DNA from: Alphaproteobacteria bacterium
GTDB lineage: Bacteria; Pseudomonadota; Alphaproteobacteria; Caulobacterales; Hyphomonadaceae
Assembly: GCA_018827375.1 (NCBI GenBank)
Contig: JAHJYW010000045.1
Location: forward strand, 248,001-312,000
Length of the DNA: 64,000 nt
Direction of reading: 5' to 3'
The position numbers and the translations under genes are program-made. Positions 35,525-43,943 of the stretch are shown here, piece after piece. Below the pieces are notes generated by a model that was not told the origin of the DNA, did no database searches, and saw only the letters and a list, made by a program, of their open reading frames with translations. Position 1 is the stretch's first letter; each line of letters opens with the position of its first letter.

Positions 35525-37441
35525 ATGAACGAGATGAACTTTGCACTTGCAGCTGCCGGATCGGGCGAGCTGATCTTCGCATGTGCGCTGATCGGCGCGC
35601 TCGGCATTGGTGCGCAATGGCTCGCCTGGCGCCTTCAGGCGCCCGCCATCGTTCTGATGGCGCTGGCAGGCCTCGCAGCGGGGCCGCTCTGGGCTGTGCT
35701 GTTTGGTTCGCCGCTGCTGGATCCCGAGCGCGTGTTCAATGGCGGCGGCAATGACCTGCTGCGGCCCATCGTGTCACTCGCCGTTGCGGTTATCCTGTTT
35801 GAGGGCGGTCTTGTCCTGAAATTCGAGAACCTGCGCGACGCCGGCGCGGCCGTGCGGCGCATGGTATTCATCGGCGGTCCCTTGGCGTGGTTCCTGGGTA
35901 CGCTGGCGGCGCGCTATGCCGCCGGGCTCGACTGGTCCAGTTCCATCGTGTTTGCAGGCGTCATGGTGGTGACCGGGCCGACCGTGATCATGCCGCTGTT
36001 GCGGCAGTCAAAGCTGGGCGGACGGACGGGGCAGTTCCTGAAATGGGAAGGCATCGTCAACGATCCCGTCGGCGCGCTGTTTGCGGTTGCCTCGTTCGAG
36101 ATCATCCGCGTGGCGGCAACGGGCGAATCCATTCTTGGCAAGGGCGCAATGATCGTGCTGGCTGCCGGCATGGGTGTGGCGCTCGGCATTGCCTTCGGCT
36201 GGGCTATGGTGAGGGCGTTCCGCGCCGGCTGGACGCCGGAATACCTCAAAGCCCCTATCATCTTCGCCTCGATCATCCTCTGCTACGCCCTGGCCGAACA
36301 GATCGAGAAGGAAATCGGCCTCGTCGCCGTGACAGCCTATGGCATGACGCTGGCCAACTCGCGCCTCGCCGGCATTGCCGAGCTGCGCAAGTTCAAGGAA
36401 GACATCGCCGTTCTCCTCGTTTCGGGCGTGTTCGTGATCCTGACGGCGAACCTGCGGCCCGATGTCATCAAGGACGCGCTGACATGGCGTACATTGGCCT
36501 TCCTGCTGTGCATGCTGTTCATCGTGCGGCCGCTGTCCGTATGGATCGCCACATTCGGCACGCTGAAGCGAAACGAGGCCCTTCTGCTGGGCTGGATCGC
36601 GCCGCGCGGGATCGTGGCTGTGGCCGTCTCCAGCCTGTTTGCAACCCTGCTGGAAGATCTCGGACGACGCGGCGACAGCAAGTTCTACTTCTCCGGCGCA
36701 GAACAGATCACGCCGCTCGCCTTCGCGATGGTGTTCGTCACAGTTGTGCTGCACGGCTTTACCATTGGGCCACTGGCGCGACGACTTGGCCTTGCGCGCA
36801 AGGAAAAGCCGGGCGTGCTGCTTGTGGGTGTGAACCCGTGGAGCATCGATCTGGCCAAGGTTCTGCGCGATGTCGGTATCGAGCCGATCCTTGCGGACAA
36901 TAACTGGCGGCGCCTGCGGCCGGCGCGCGAAGCGGGCCTCAACACATTCTTTGGCGAGGTCCTGTCGGAGGATGCCGAAGTGCGGCTCGACCATTCAGCC
37001 TTTGACCAGGTCGTCGGCCTGTCTGCAAACGAACCCTATAATGCGCTCGTATCAGGGCATTTTGCCCCCGAACTGGGGCGCCACAAGGTCTACCAGCTCT
37101 CGGCGCAGGACACCGAGGATGAAGACCCGCGCGCTATCGGCATGGGCACGCGCGGCCGCACGCTCATTAAGCGTGGGCGCGGCTATGACAGCCTGATCCG
37201 CGATCATTATCGCGGGTGGACGTTTGGCAAGACCAAGCTGACCGACGAGTATGATCTCAAGGATTTCCGCGAAGATCGGCCAAAGTCTGATCTCGTCGCC
37301 GAATTGCGTCTCGACGGCACGATCCTCTTCCTTGGTCCGAACCGTGAGCCAAAGGGCGGCGAAGGCGTGACACTGATCAGTTTCGGCCCGGCAAAGCCAA
37401 CGGAATCGGATAAAGAATTGGCCTCAGCCCAGGCTGGGTGA
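35525..37441 (+). CDS. CPA1-type Na+/H+ antiporter with C-terminal nucleotide-binding-like region
   Basis: This 638-aa protein has an N-terminal Na_H_Exchanger domain of about twelve helices (about 15-415). Key segments are GGNDLLRPIVSLAVAVILFE, MVVTGPTVIMPLL, EGIVNDPVGALFA (the conserved ND pair of the transport site) and LGWIAPRGIVAVAVSS. The remaining 220 residues are soluble and begin with a TrkA-N/RCK-like fold (GVLLVGVNPWSIDLAKVL, EPILADNNWRRLRPAREAGL). They then hold a less familiar region ending in RLDGTILFLGPNREPKGGE. It probably exchanges Na+ or K+ for H+ under ligand control. The ATG lacks a strong Shine-Dalgarno sequence. Confidence 0.9.
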   Translation: MNEMNFALAAAGSGELIFACALIGALGIGAQWLAWRLQAPAIVLMALAGLAAGPLWAVLFGSPLLDPERVFNGGGNDLLRPIVSLAVAVILFEGGLVLKFENLRDAGAAVRRMVFIGGPLAWFLGTLAARYAAGLDWSSSIVFAGVMVVTGPTVIMPLLRQSKLGGRTGQFLKWEGIVNDPVGALFAVASFEIIRVAATGESILGKGAMIVLAAGMGVALGIAFGWAMVRAFRAGWTPEYLKAPIIFASIILCYALAEQIEKEIGLVAVTAYGMTLANSRLAGIAELRKFKEDIAVLLVSGVFVILTANLRPDVIKDALTWRTLAFLLCMLFIVRPLSVWIATFGTLKRNEALLLGWIAPRGIVAVAVSSLFATLLEDLGRRGDSKFYFSGAEQITPLAFAMVFVTVVLHGFTIGPLARRLGLARKEKPGVLLVGVNPWSIDLAKVLRDVGIEPILADNNWRRLRPAREAGLNTFFGEVLSEDAEVRLDHSAFDQVVGLSANEPYNALVSGHFAPELGRHKVYQLSAQDTEDEDPRAIGMGTRGRTLIKRGRGYDSLIRDHYRGWTFGKTKLTDEYDLKDFREDRPKSDLVAELRLDGTILFLGPNREPKGGEGVTLISFGPAKPTESDKELASAQAG

Positions 37442-37612
37442 GAAGTGTGGTTATAGTTCGAAATATGTATTTAGCTTCCGGCGTTCTGGCTGGATAGCAT
37501 TTTCATACCTAAAAATGGGCTGTAAAAAATATATGTTCCCAAATATAAATTTTTTGTCAGATCAAGGATTGATCGTGCGTGCTGTGAATCCAACCAGTCT
37601 TCAGCGGGCGGA
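37442..37612. other. AT-rich intergenic island between convergent genes
   Basis: This 171-nt spacer is strikingly AT-rich compared with the surrounding GC-rich coding DNA. It contains an imperfect palindrome, AAAAAATATAT at 37524-37534 facing ATATAAATTTTTT at 37543-37555. I see no credible gene in it. It may act as a bidirectional transcription end or as a binding region for an AT-preferring DNA-binding protein such as GapR (inference). Confidence 0.45.
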
Positions 37613-38332
37613 TTATTCCCCAGCCGATTGAAGTCCCGCGCCATGGGTACGCAACCAGGCGCGTTGACGCTTCCAGTCCGGGACGCATTTGGCCACATGG
37701 GCCCAGAACTTGGGGGAGTGATTCATCTCAAGTAAATGCGCGCATTCATGGGCCGCGACATAGTCCAGCACCTTGGGTGGGGCCATGATCAGGCGCCACG
37801 AGAAGGACAGCTGGCCGTCTGAGGTGCAGGAGCCCCAGCGCGAGCGGGTATCTTTTACAGAAATCGCTTTATATTCAACGCCCAGCGTGTCGCAGTGGCG
37901 TGTAACGGCGCGCGTCAAATCGGCCTTGGCCTGCTTTTTCAAATAGCGGGTCACGCGCAACGGTAGCCCCTCCGGATCGCCCGGCGCGCTTAGCAGTTTC
38001 GGCTCGCCCGGCCACATTTTAGGCAAGCGGCCTTCCCCATTGGCGGTCAGCTGGCAGGATTCTCCCCGAAACTGGATAAACTCAGCCTCTTCAAACCGTA
38101 CGGTCTCAGGCAGGTGCTGCAACCGTGTGGAGATCCACTCGACGCGTTCTGCAGCAAATGCTGCAGCATCCTTGATCTGGCGGTTGCTGGGGGCGACGGC
38201 GACGGCCTCGCGGCGGCGCTCGTCCAGCCTGAGAATCAACCGGCGCGCCTTGGAATTGACTTCAAATCGTACGACAACGCGCGCACCATTCGGCGCCTTC
38301 AATGTCATTGTCTGGCCATTGTTGTATGCCAT
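37613..38332 (-). CDS. YgjP-type metallopeptidase (M48/WLM-like)
   Basis: This 239-aa protein is of the YgjP-like metallopeptidase domain family (DUF45). The zinc motif is HECAH (His195-His199) with MNHSPKFW following. The family's RWGSCTSDGQLSFSWRLIMAP segment lies just before it. An N-terminal beta-rich region (VVRFEVNSKARRLILRLDE) is also typical. The substrate and role are unknown, although some members are linked to nucleic-acid metabolism by context. The ATG at 38332 is chosen because family sequence begins there; the frame upstream to 38515 looks non-coding and overlaps the divergent lipoprotein gene. Confidence 0.9.
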   Translation of the reverse strand: MAYNNGQTMTLKAPNGARVVVRFEVNSKARRLILRLDERRREAVAVAPSNRQIKDAAAFAAERVEWISTRLQHLPETVRFEEAEFIQFRGESCQLTANGEGRLPKMWPGEPKLLSAPGDPEGLPLRVTRYLKKQAKADLTRAVTRHCDTLGVEYKAISVKDTRSRWGSCTSDGQLSFSWRLIMAPPKVLDYVAAHECAHLLEMNHSPKFWAHVAKCVPDWKRQRAWLRTHGAGLQSAGE

Positions 38333-38395
38333 GTTTAAACTCTCAAGAGACGCGTCGGGGACACCTGCTCGCAGTATTAAATAAAGGGACCAAAG

Positions 38396-40042
38396 ATGAA
38401 ATATCTGCTGACAGGCGTTGCCGCCATAGCTTTGCTTACGGCATGCGGTGACAAAAACAAGGACAAGGATGGCGCCAGCCCGGCAGGGATCGAACTTTCC
38501 GATGGCAAGCTGCAAGGGGTCAAACTCCGCAAAGGAGACCCAGCTACCGCCGGTGCCGTTCTCAGCGCCTTCTCACTCGACAAGTCCGGTTCGGGCCGCG
38601 TCAGCTTTACCGGCAGCGACGTAAATGGCGCCAAGGCGGTCTTCAAGAACGTCACGCTCGTCTCGGCTGAAGAGATGGATGCCGAAGAGGCAGACGATGA
38701 TGGTGAACTCCACCTGAAAGGCTCTGACCTCAAGGCCGGCGAGATGACATTCGAAGGCCTCGGCATGCTCAACGGCAAGCCGAACTTCTCCAAGATCGTT
38801 CTCTCCGATGTCAGCTTCGTGCCGAAAGACCCGGCCGAAAATCAAGGCTCCAGCAAGATCAAGTCGATGGAACTCGTGAACCCATCGCCGGAAACAGCCG
38901 CCTGGATCGCCAGCCTGTTCGGCAAGGGCGAAGCCATGGACATGCCGGAAGGCAAGGCGCTCGCCTTTGATCTCTGGTCGATGAAGGACGTGAACTTCAA
39001 GATCGACGAGGAAGAAGGCCAGAAGGGCGATTTCCTCATCTCAACGGTCGAAGTGCTCGGCCTGAAGGATGAAAAAGCGGCGCAGATGGCCATGAAGGGC
39101 CTCACGCTCAACATGATCGACCCGACTGACAATACAGACCTGAAGGCCAGCCTCGGGGATGTCGACATTCGCGGTGTGAACCTTGCCGTGCTGAAGGGCA
39201 TGAGCGGCGAAGAGGCCGGCAGTGGCGTAGCAGCCAGCATGCTTGAGGTCTTCCAGAACGATCCGGCCAATCCGGGCTATGACTCGGTGCTGATCGACGA
39301 TCTGAAAATTGCCGTGTCCGGCGCTGAATTCGACATGCCGAAGCTGAAATCCAAGGTTTCGCGCGACAAGAAGGGCCGGGCCGTCAAAGTCGTCACCGAT
39401 CCGTTCAAGATGACGCTCGGCACCAGCGAAGGCGAACTCGGCGAGAAATTTGGCGCCCAGCTGGCCCTGCTCGGCTATGAAAAGCTGGAGCTCAGCGGCC
39501 AGGGTGAACAGGCCTATGATCCCGACAAGGACATGGTCACCATCGCAAAGGGCAAGAATTTCTGGAAGCTGGAAGATGGTTTCCGGGTTGATTTCTCCGG
39601 CCAGTATGAAGGCGCCAGCGCGATGGCGGCGGCCCAGGCCAAGGCGACTGCCGCTGATGCCCCGGCCGATCCGGGCAGCATGATGCAGGATGCGATGGAC
39701 AAGCTGGCAATCCACAATTTCCAGCTCGCCATCGATGATGATGGCTTCCTCGCCCGCGGATTCAACGCCTATGCGGCCCAGTCGGGTGAAGACCCGCAGC
39801 AGCTGCGCAGTCAGGCGGCAGGCATGATGGCCATGGCGCCAATGATGGCGGGCGGCTCAGGCATCGACATGGAGCTGGCGAGCGAACTGGCCACGGCGCT
39901 CTCGTCCTTCATCACCGATCCGAAGACGCTGACAATCACGCTGGCTCCGGCCAAGCCGCTGCGTCTGGCAGAGTTTTCGGAGATGGATGATCCCTCGGCC
40001 CTGACCAAGACGGCGCTCGGCTTTACCGCCAAGAACGAATAG
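38396..40042 (+). CDS. Large orphan lipoprotein with repeated beta-strand pattern
   Basis: I cannot assign a family to this 548-aa lipoprotein. It has signal peptide and lipobox LTAC (Cys17; IALLTACGDKNKDKD) and a charged linker. It then shows an alternation of strand-like segments, such as GELHLKGSDLKAGEMTFEG, SLGDVDIRGVNLAVLKG and DSVLIDDLKIAVSGAEFDM. This pattern is reminiscent of AsmA- or DUF945-type envelope proteins but without a clear match. An Ala/Met-rich stretch lies at about 400-500 (RSQAAGMMAMAPMMAGG). AGGGACC precedes the ATG. It ends at a strong terminator and is probably a single-gene unit, divergent from the YgjP-type gene. Confidence 0.8.
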   Translation: MKYLLTGVAAIALLTACGDKNKDKDGASPAGIELSDGKLQGVKLRKGDPATAGAVLSAFSLDKSGSGRVSFTGSDVNGAKAVFKNVTLVSAEEMDAEEADDDGELHLKGSDLKAGEMTFEGLGMLNGKPNFSKIVLSDVSFVPKDPAENQGSSKIKSMELVNPSPETAAWIASLFGKGEAMDMPEGKALAFDLWSMKDVNFKIDEEEGQKGDFLISTVEVLGLKDEKAAQMAMKGLTLNMIDPTDNTDLKASLGDVDIRGVNLAVLKGMSGEEAGSGVAASMLEVFQNDPANPGYDSVLIDDLKIAVSGAEFDMPKLKSKVSRDKKGRAVKVVTDPFKMTLGTSEGELGEKFGAQLALLGYEKLELSGQGEQAYDPDKDMVTIAKGKNFWKLEDGFRVDFSGQYEGASAMAAAQAKATAADAPADPGSMMQDAMDKLAIHNFQLAIDDDGFLARGFNAYAAQSGEDPQQLRSQAAGMMAMAPMMAGGSGIDMELASELATALSSFITDPKTLTITLAPAKPLRLAEFSEMDDPSALTKTALGFTAKNE

Positions 40043-40068
40043 GCACCGGCCACATTCGAAACTGAATG

Positions 40069-40104
40069 GCGCGCGTTTCCTGCTGGAGACGCGCGCTTTT
40101 CTTT
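40069..40104 (+). terminator. Strong rho-independent terminator after the orphan lipoprotein gene
   Basis: GCGCGCGT (40069-40076) pairs with ACGCGCGC (40089-40096). The pairing continues inward, with one G-U pair, to a TGCT tetraloop, giving a stem of about 12-13 bp, followed by TTTTCTTT. Confidence 0.9.
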
Positions 40105-40134
40105 ATGCTCCGGGCAGGGCATAGGCTCTTGGCC

Positions 40135-40956
40135 ATGAAGATTGCATTTTTCGGAGACGTCGTTGGCAAGCCCGGCCGGGCCGCCGTGCTGGAGCACCTG
40201 CCAGGCCTCAAGGCGCGCCTGCGGCTCGATTTCGTTGTCGTGAACGCCGAGAATTCGGCGGGCGGTTTCGGCCTCACCGAATCCATCGCGAACGATTTCT
40301 TCGGCGCTGGCGCTGACTGCCTCACCCTCGGCGACCATGCCTGGGACCAGCGCGAGGCGATGACCTATATCCAGCGCGAGCCGCGCCTCCTGCGCCCGCT
40401 GAACTATCCGCCATCGGCCAATGCGCCGGGCAAGGGCGCCCATCTCTATGCCCTGCCGGACGGGCGCCGCGTCGGCGTCATCCAGGCGCAGGGCAATGTT
40501 TTTATGCGCCAGACTCTGGTCAATCCGTTCGAGGCCGTCGATGCCGCGCTCGATTCCATGCCGCTTGGCGCCGTGGCCGATGCCATCATCGTCGACATGC
40601 ATTGCGAGGCGACCTCCGAGAAAATGGCCATGGGCCACCATTGCGACGGCCGCGCCAGCCTCGTCGTCGGCACGCACACCCATGTGCCCACCGCCGACAC
40701 GATGATCCTCGAAAACGGCACCGCCTACCAGACCGATGCGGGCATGTGCGGCGACTATGACAGCGTCATCGGCATGCAGAAGCAGAACTCCCTCAACCGC
40801 TTCATCACCCAGCTCCCCGGCGAACGCTATCAACCCGCCCTCGGCGACGGCACCCTCTGCGGCACCTATGTCGAAACCGACGACAAAACAGGCTTGGCCC
40901 TCCGCATAGAACCCATCCGCATGGGCGGGAGACTGAGCGAGCAAGTGCCCGCCTAA
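40135..40956 (+). CDS. YmdB-family metallophosphoesterase (TIGR00282)
   Basis: This 273-aa protein is of the YmdB/TIGR00282 family. The B. subtilis member is a 2',3'- and 3',5'-cyclic nucleotide phosphodiesterase that affects biofilm and motility decisions. Metal-binding motifs are FFGDVVGKPGR, NAENSAGG, GDHAWDQRE and the late THTHVPTAD. The length is normal. The ATG at 40135 starts the first beta strand (MKIAFFGDVVG). An earlier in-frame ATG at 40066 lies inside the upstream terminator hairpin and is rejected. Its Shine-Dalgarno site is weak. Confidence 0.92.
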   Translation: MKIAFFGDVVGKPGRAAVLEHLPGLKARLRLDFVVVNAENSAGGFGLTESIANDFFGAGADCLTLGDHAWDQREAMTYIQREPRLLRPLNYPPSANAPGKGAHLYALPDGRRVGVIQAQGNVFMRQTLVNPFEAVDAALDSMPLGAVADAIIVDMHCEATSEKMAMGHHCDGRASLVVGTHTHVPTADTMILENGTAYQTDAGMCGDYDSVIGMQKQNSLNRFITQLPGERYQPALGDGTLCGTYVETDDKTGLALRIEPIRMGGRLSEQVPA

Positions 40957-40977
40957 GCGAACTTTCCCCCAACCGCA

Positions 40978-40997
40978 GTCCCGGCGAAAGCCGGGAC
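40978..40997. repeat. REP-like hairpin with GAAA loop
   Basis: GTCCCGGC (40978-40985), loop GAAA, GCCGGGAC (40990-40997): a perfect 8-bp stem with a GNRA tetraloop and no T-run, between the convergent ymdB-family and alkylsulfatase genes. Very similar palindromes occur in many copies in several alphaproteobacterial genomes. I see only this copy in the window. Confidence 0.6.
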
Positions 40998-41025
40998 CGC
41001 AGGCAATTTGGGAAAGGCGCTAGCC

Positions 41026-43038
41026 CTAAGGCGTCACCACCGGGAACCAGAAGTCGGGCCGGTCGAGCGTGCCGAAGAAGGCCTGCAGCATGGCCGGATT
41101 GCCGCTGACGGTCGCGGCGCCGGACTGGAGCTGTTCCGGCAGGGCCGTCTGGCCGAGCAGGATAAGGTCGAGCACTGAGCGGTCGAGCGTCAGCGTCACG
41201 GCGGCATTATCGCTGCTGCCTTCGCGAGGTACGAGGACTGACTTGCCAACGTGCAGCGTCATCGCCTCATCCCGGTCCGGGAAGACCAGGTTCACCGCGA
41301 AGGGCTCTGCCGTCATATTTGCCGGATTGAACCTTGCGGCGAGGGAATCCATCAGGTCGATCGATTTGACCGCGCGCAGGAATTCCGGATTACCGAGCTG
41401 CGGATTGCCGACGTTTGGAATGCCATTGCGCAGCTCGCTGGCGCCGACGAGGAAATAGCTGCGCCAGGCGCCACTCTCGGCCTGGAAGCCCAGCTGTTCA
41501 TAGGTCGCGGCGAGCCAGTTGCGAGCGGTTTCGTTTTCCGGCTGTGCAAAGACGGCATGGTTGAACACTTCGGCCGCCCAGCGGTAATCGCCGGCCTCGA
41601 AAGCCTTCGCGCCAAGGCTAAGTGTTGCGGCCAGCCCGCCCATGGCCTCGACATAACGCGCCGCCGTGACGACATGCGGCAGCTCGTAATACTCGGCCGG
41701 GACCCCGCCCCACCAGCCGAAATAATATTGGTACACGGCCTTGGCATTGTGATTCAGCGTGCCGTAATAGCCGCGCGTATTGAAGGCATCGGCCGCGCTC
41801 TCGAAGGCGGGTTCGGTCACTGCTTCGGCGGCCTCGGTCATCGTTGCGCCAGCATTCGCTGCGCGCAGGGTCTGGTCGTGGACGTAGCGATAGATGTCGC
41901 GCTGGCCTTCTAGCAGGCTGTCGACATTCTCTTCGCCCCATGTCGGCCAGTGGTGGGAAGCGAACACAACGTCCGCCTTGTCCCCATAGGTTTCCAGCAC
42001 ATGATCGATGGCCCGGCTCCAGCCGAGGGCATCGCGCACTTTCGCGCCGCGCGGTGTCAGCAGGTTATGGAACGTGGCGGTCACGACTTCAGCCGTGCAG
42101 AGCGCGCGCTTTTCCGGCAGGTAGAACATGAATTCGGCCGGCGCTTCGGTGCCCGCCGCATCAATGAATTCGAACGTCACGCCGTCGATCACGCGCTGTG
42201 TGCCGCGTCCGGAAATCTCTTCGGTCGGCGCGATCAGGCTGATCGTGCCTTGTGGCAGGCCGGGGCCGAGGCCTGAGCCGACATGTGCCGTTGAGCTGCG
42301 CGGGATCGTGTTGCCGAACATGAAGCTCGAGCGGCGGCTCATCTGGTTGCCGGCAATCAGGTTCTCGCTGACGGCATGTTCAAGGAAGCCGACCGGCGCA
42401 ATGATCGGCACATTACGCGCTTTCGCGTCTTCCTCGGTGAGGACACCACGCGCACCGCCGAAATGGTCGGCGTGGCTGTGTGTATAGATCATGCCCGTGA
42501 CCGGTTTTTCGCCCAGCGTGTCATTGACCAGTTTCAGCGCCGCGCTGGCCGTTTCCGTGCTCGTCAGCGGATCAACGATAATCCAGCCGGTCTTGCCCTC
42601 GATCACGCTCATCACGGAGAGATCATAGCCGCGCACCTGCCAGATGCCTGGACCGACCTCGAACAGGCCATGTTCGGCTGCAAGGCGCGACTGGCGCCAG
42701 AGGGACGGGTTCACCGTGTCCGGCGCATCGCCCTTCAGGAAGTCGAATTGCGGGATCGCCCAGACGACATGGCCGTCTTCGGCGAGAATGGCCGGCGCGT
42801 CGATGTACGCAATGCGCCCGCGGGCCGCGTCTTCAACATCACTCTGCTCATCCAGTGGCAAGCGCGCCGCGAGCGCGGCATTGGCGACGCGTGTGGCCTC
42901 TGTGGCAACGCCCGCAGCAGGTAGGGCTGGCACTGCGTGAGCAGGAGCCGTTTCCGGCGCAAGCGCCTCAGGGGCTGTCGCCTGGCTGGCGCAGGCTGAC
43001 AGGGCAATGGCGCATAGTGAAAACATGCTGTGGCGCAT
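41026..43038 (-). CDS. Class III alkylsulfatase (SdsA1/YjcS-like), lipoprotein form
   Basis: This 670-aa protein has an N-terminal metallo-beta-lactamase domain with the zinc motif THSHADHFGG (His187, His189, Asp191, His192). An alkylsulfatase dimerisation region follows, and the C-terminal domain is SCP2-like (about 545-668; NPANMTAEPFAVNLVF, VTLTLDRSVLDLILLG). It cleaves alkyl sulfates such as dodecyl sulfate. The lipobox LSAC (Cys16, MFSLCAIALSACASQ) predicts membrane anchoring, whereas characterised members are usually secreted or periplasmic. A long Ala/Pro-rich linker (about 22-50) separates anchor and enzyme. GAGGAAC precedes the ATG. Confidence 0.92.
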   Translation of the reverse strand: MRHSMFSLCAIALSACASQATAPEALAPETAPAHAVPALPAAGVATEATRVANAALAARLPLDEQSDVEDAARGRIAYIDAPAILAEDGHVVWAIPQFDFLKGDAPDTVNPSLWRQSRLAAEHGLFEVGPGIWQVRGYDLSVMSVIEGKTGWIIVDPLTSTETASAALKLVNDTLGEKPVTGMIYTHSHADHFGGARGVLTEEDAKARNVPIIAPVGFLEHAVSENLIAGNQMSRRSSFMFGNTIPRSSTAHVGSGLGPGLPQGTISLIAPTEEISGRGTQRVIDGVTFEFIDAAGTEAPAEFMFYLPEKRALCTAEVVTATFHNLLTPRGAKVRDALGWSRAIDHVLETYGDKADVVFASHHWPTWGEENVDSLLEGQRDIYRYVHDQTLRAANAGATMTEAAEAVTEPAFESAADAFNTRGYYGTLNHNAKAVYQYYFGWWGGVPAEYYELPHVVTAARYVEAMGGLAATLSLGAKAFEAGDYRWAAEVFNHAVFAQPENETARNWLAATYEQLGFQAESGAWRSYFLVGASELRNGIPNVGNPQLGNPEFLRAVKSIDLMDSLAARFNPANMTAEPFAVNLVFPDRDEAMTLHVGKSVLVPREGSSDNAAVTLTLDRSVLDLILLGQTALPEQLQSGAATVSGNPAMLQAFFGTLDRPDFWFPVVTP

Positions 43039-43179
43039 ACTGGGTTCCTCTCCCGGATTTTTCCCCAGCTTTCAGGATTTGCCAGCTCTCTGCAAGGGCT
43101 ACAGCCGCGGAGCTTGGCGCTTTGCCCATCCTGCGCTAAAGCGCACGCTTCACGTTTCTGACCCCCCGAAGAGGTTTTC

Positions 43180-43938
43180 ATGGCCGGCCATAGTAAATGG
43201 GCAAACATCCAGCACCGCAAAGGTGCACAGGACAAGAAGCGCGCCGTCAGGTTTGCGCGTCTGTCGAAAGAGATCACGATCGCTTCCAAAATGGGCGGAC
43301 CTGACCCGGACGGAAACCCGCGCCTGCGCCTGGCGATCCAGAACGCCAAGGGCCAGTCGGTCCCGAAGGACAACATCCAGCGCGCCATCGACAAGGGCCA
43401 GGGCGGCGGCGGCGATGATTATGTCGATATCCGCTATGAGGGCTTTGGTCCCGGCGGCGTCGGCATCATTGTCGAGGCCTCGACTGACAACAAGAACCGC
43501 ACCGCGACCGATGTGCGCACCGCTTTCTCCAAGAATGGCGGCAATCTGGGCGAAACGGGCTCCGTCTCGTTCAGCTTCGACCAGGTCGGCGAAATCGAAT
43601 ATCCCCTCTCTGTGGGTACCGAGGACGAAGTCATGGAAGCGGCGATCCTTGCGGGCGCCTCGGACGTCGAAACCGACGCGGAATCGCACTGGATCTATAC
43701 GGCCCGTGAAGACCTTCAAACGGTCGCCGATGCGCTGACCGAGCATTTCGGGGCCGATATTGAAGCCAAGTCGACCAAGCTGATCTGGAAGCCGCAGAAC
43801 AATATCCCCGTGGACGGCGATTCCGCCGACACGTTGATGAAGCTGCTTGATGTGCTCGACGAACTGGATGACGTGCAGAACGTCTATGACAATTCCGAGC
43901 TTTCGGACGAGGAAGCCGCACGCCTGTCAGCCGAATAG
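43180..43938 (+). CDS. YebC/PmpR-family protein (TACO1-like)
   Basis: This 252-aa protein matches the YebC family end to end: [26 protein letters not shown]-like [33 protein letters not shown], and [16 protein letters not shown]. Family members were first called transcriptional regulators. Mitochondrial TACO1 and some bacterial YebC proteins help translation of proline-rich stretches, so either role is possible. AGAGG precedes the ATG. Its stop is 5 nt from that of the convergent mvaB gene. Confidence 0.97.
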   Translation: MAGHSKWANIQHRKGAQDKKRAVRFARLSKEITIASKMGGPDPDGNPRLRLAIQNAKGQSVPKDNIQRAIDKGQGGGGDDYVDIRYEGFGPGGVGIIVEASTDNKNRTATDVRTAFSKNGGNLGETGSVSFSFDQVGEIEYPLSVGTEDEVMEAAILAGASDVETDAESHWIYTAREDLQTVADALTEHFGADIEAKSTKLIWKPQNNIPVDGDSADTLMKLLDVLDELDDVQNVYDNSELSDEEAARLSAE

Positions 43939-43943
43939 GCTGG

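Noticed and set aside
35887-36903. Second-frame open stretch of 338 codons inside the antiporter gene
   Set aside because: Arg/Ala-rich out-of-frame translation of a conserved membrane protein; no independent evidence.
40066-40134. Earlier ATG for the ymdB-like gene
   Set aside because: It lies in the stem of the upstream terminator; the family sequence starts at the ATG at 40135.
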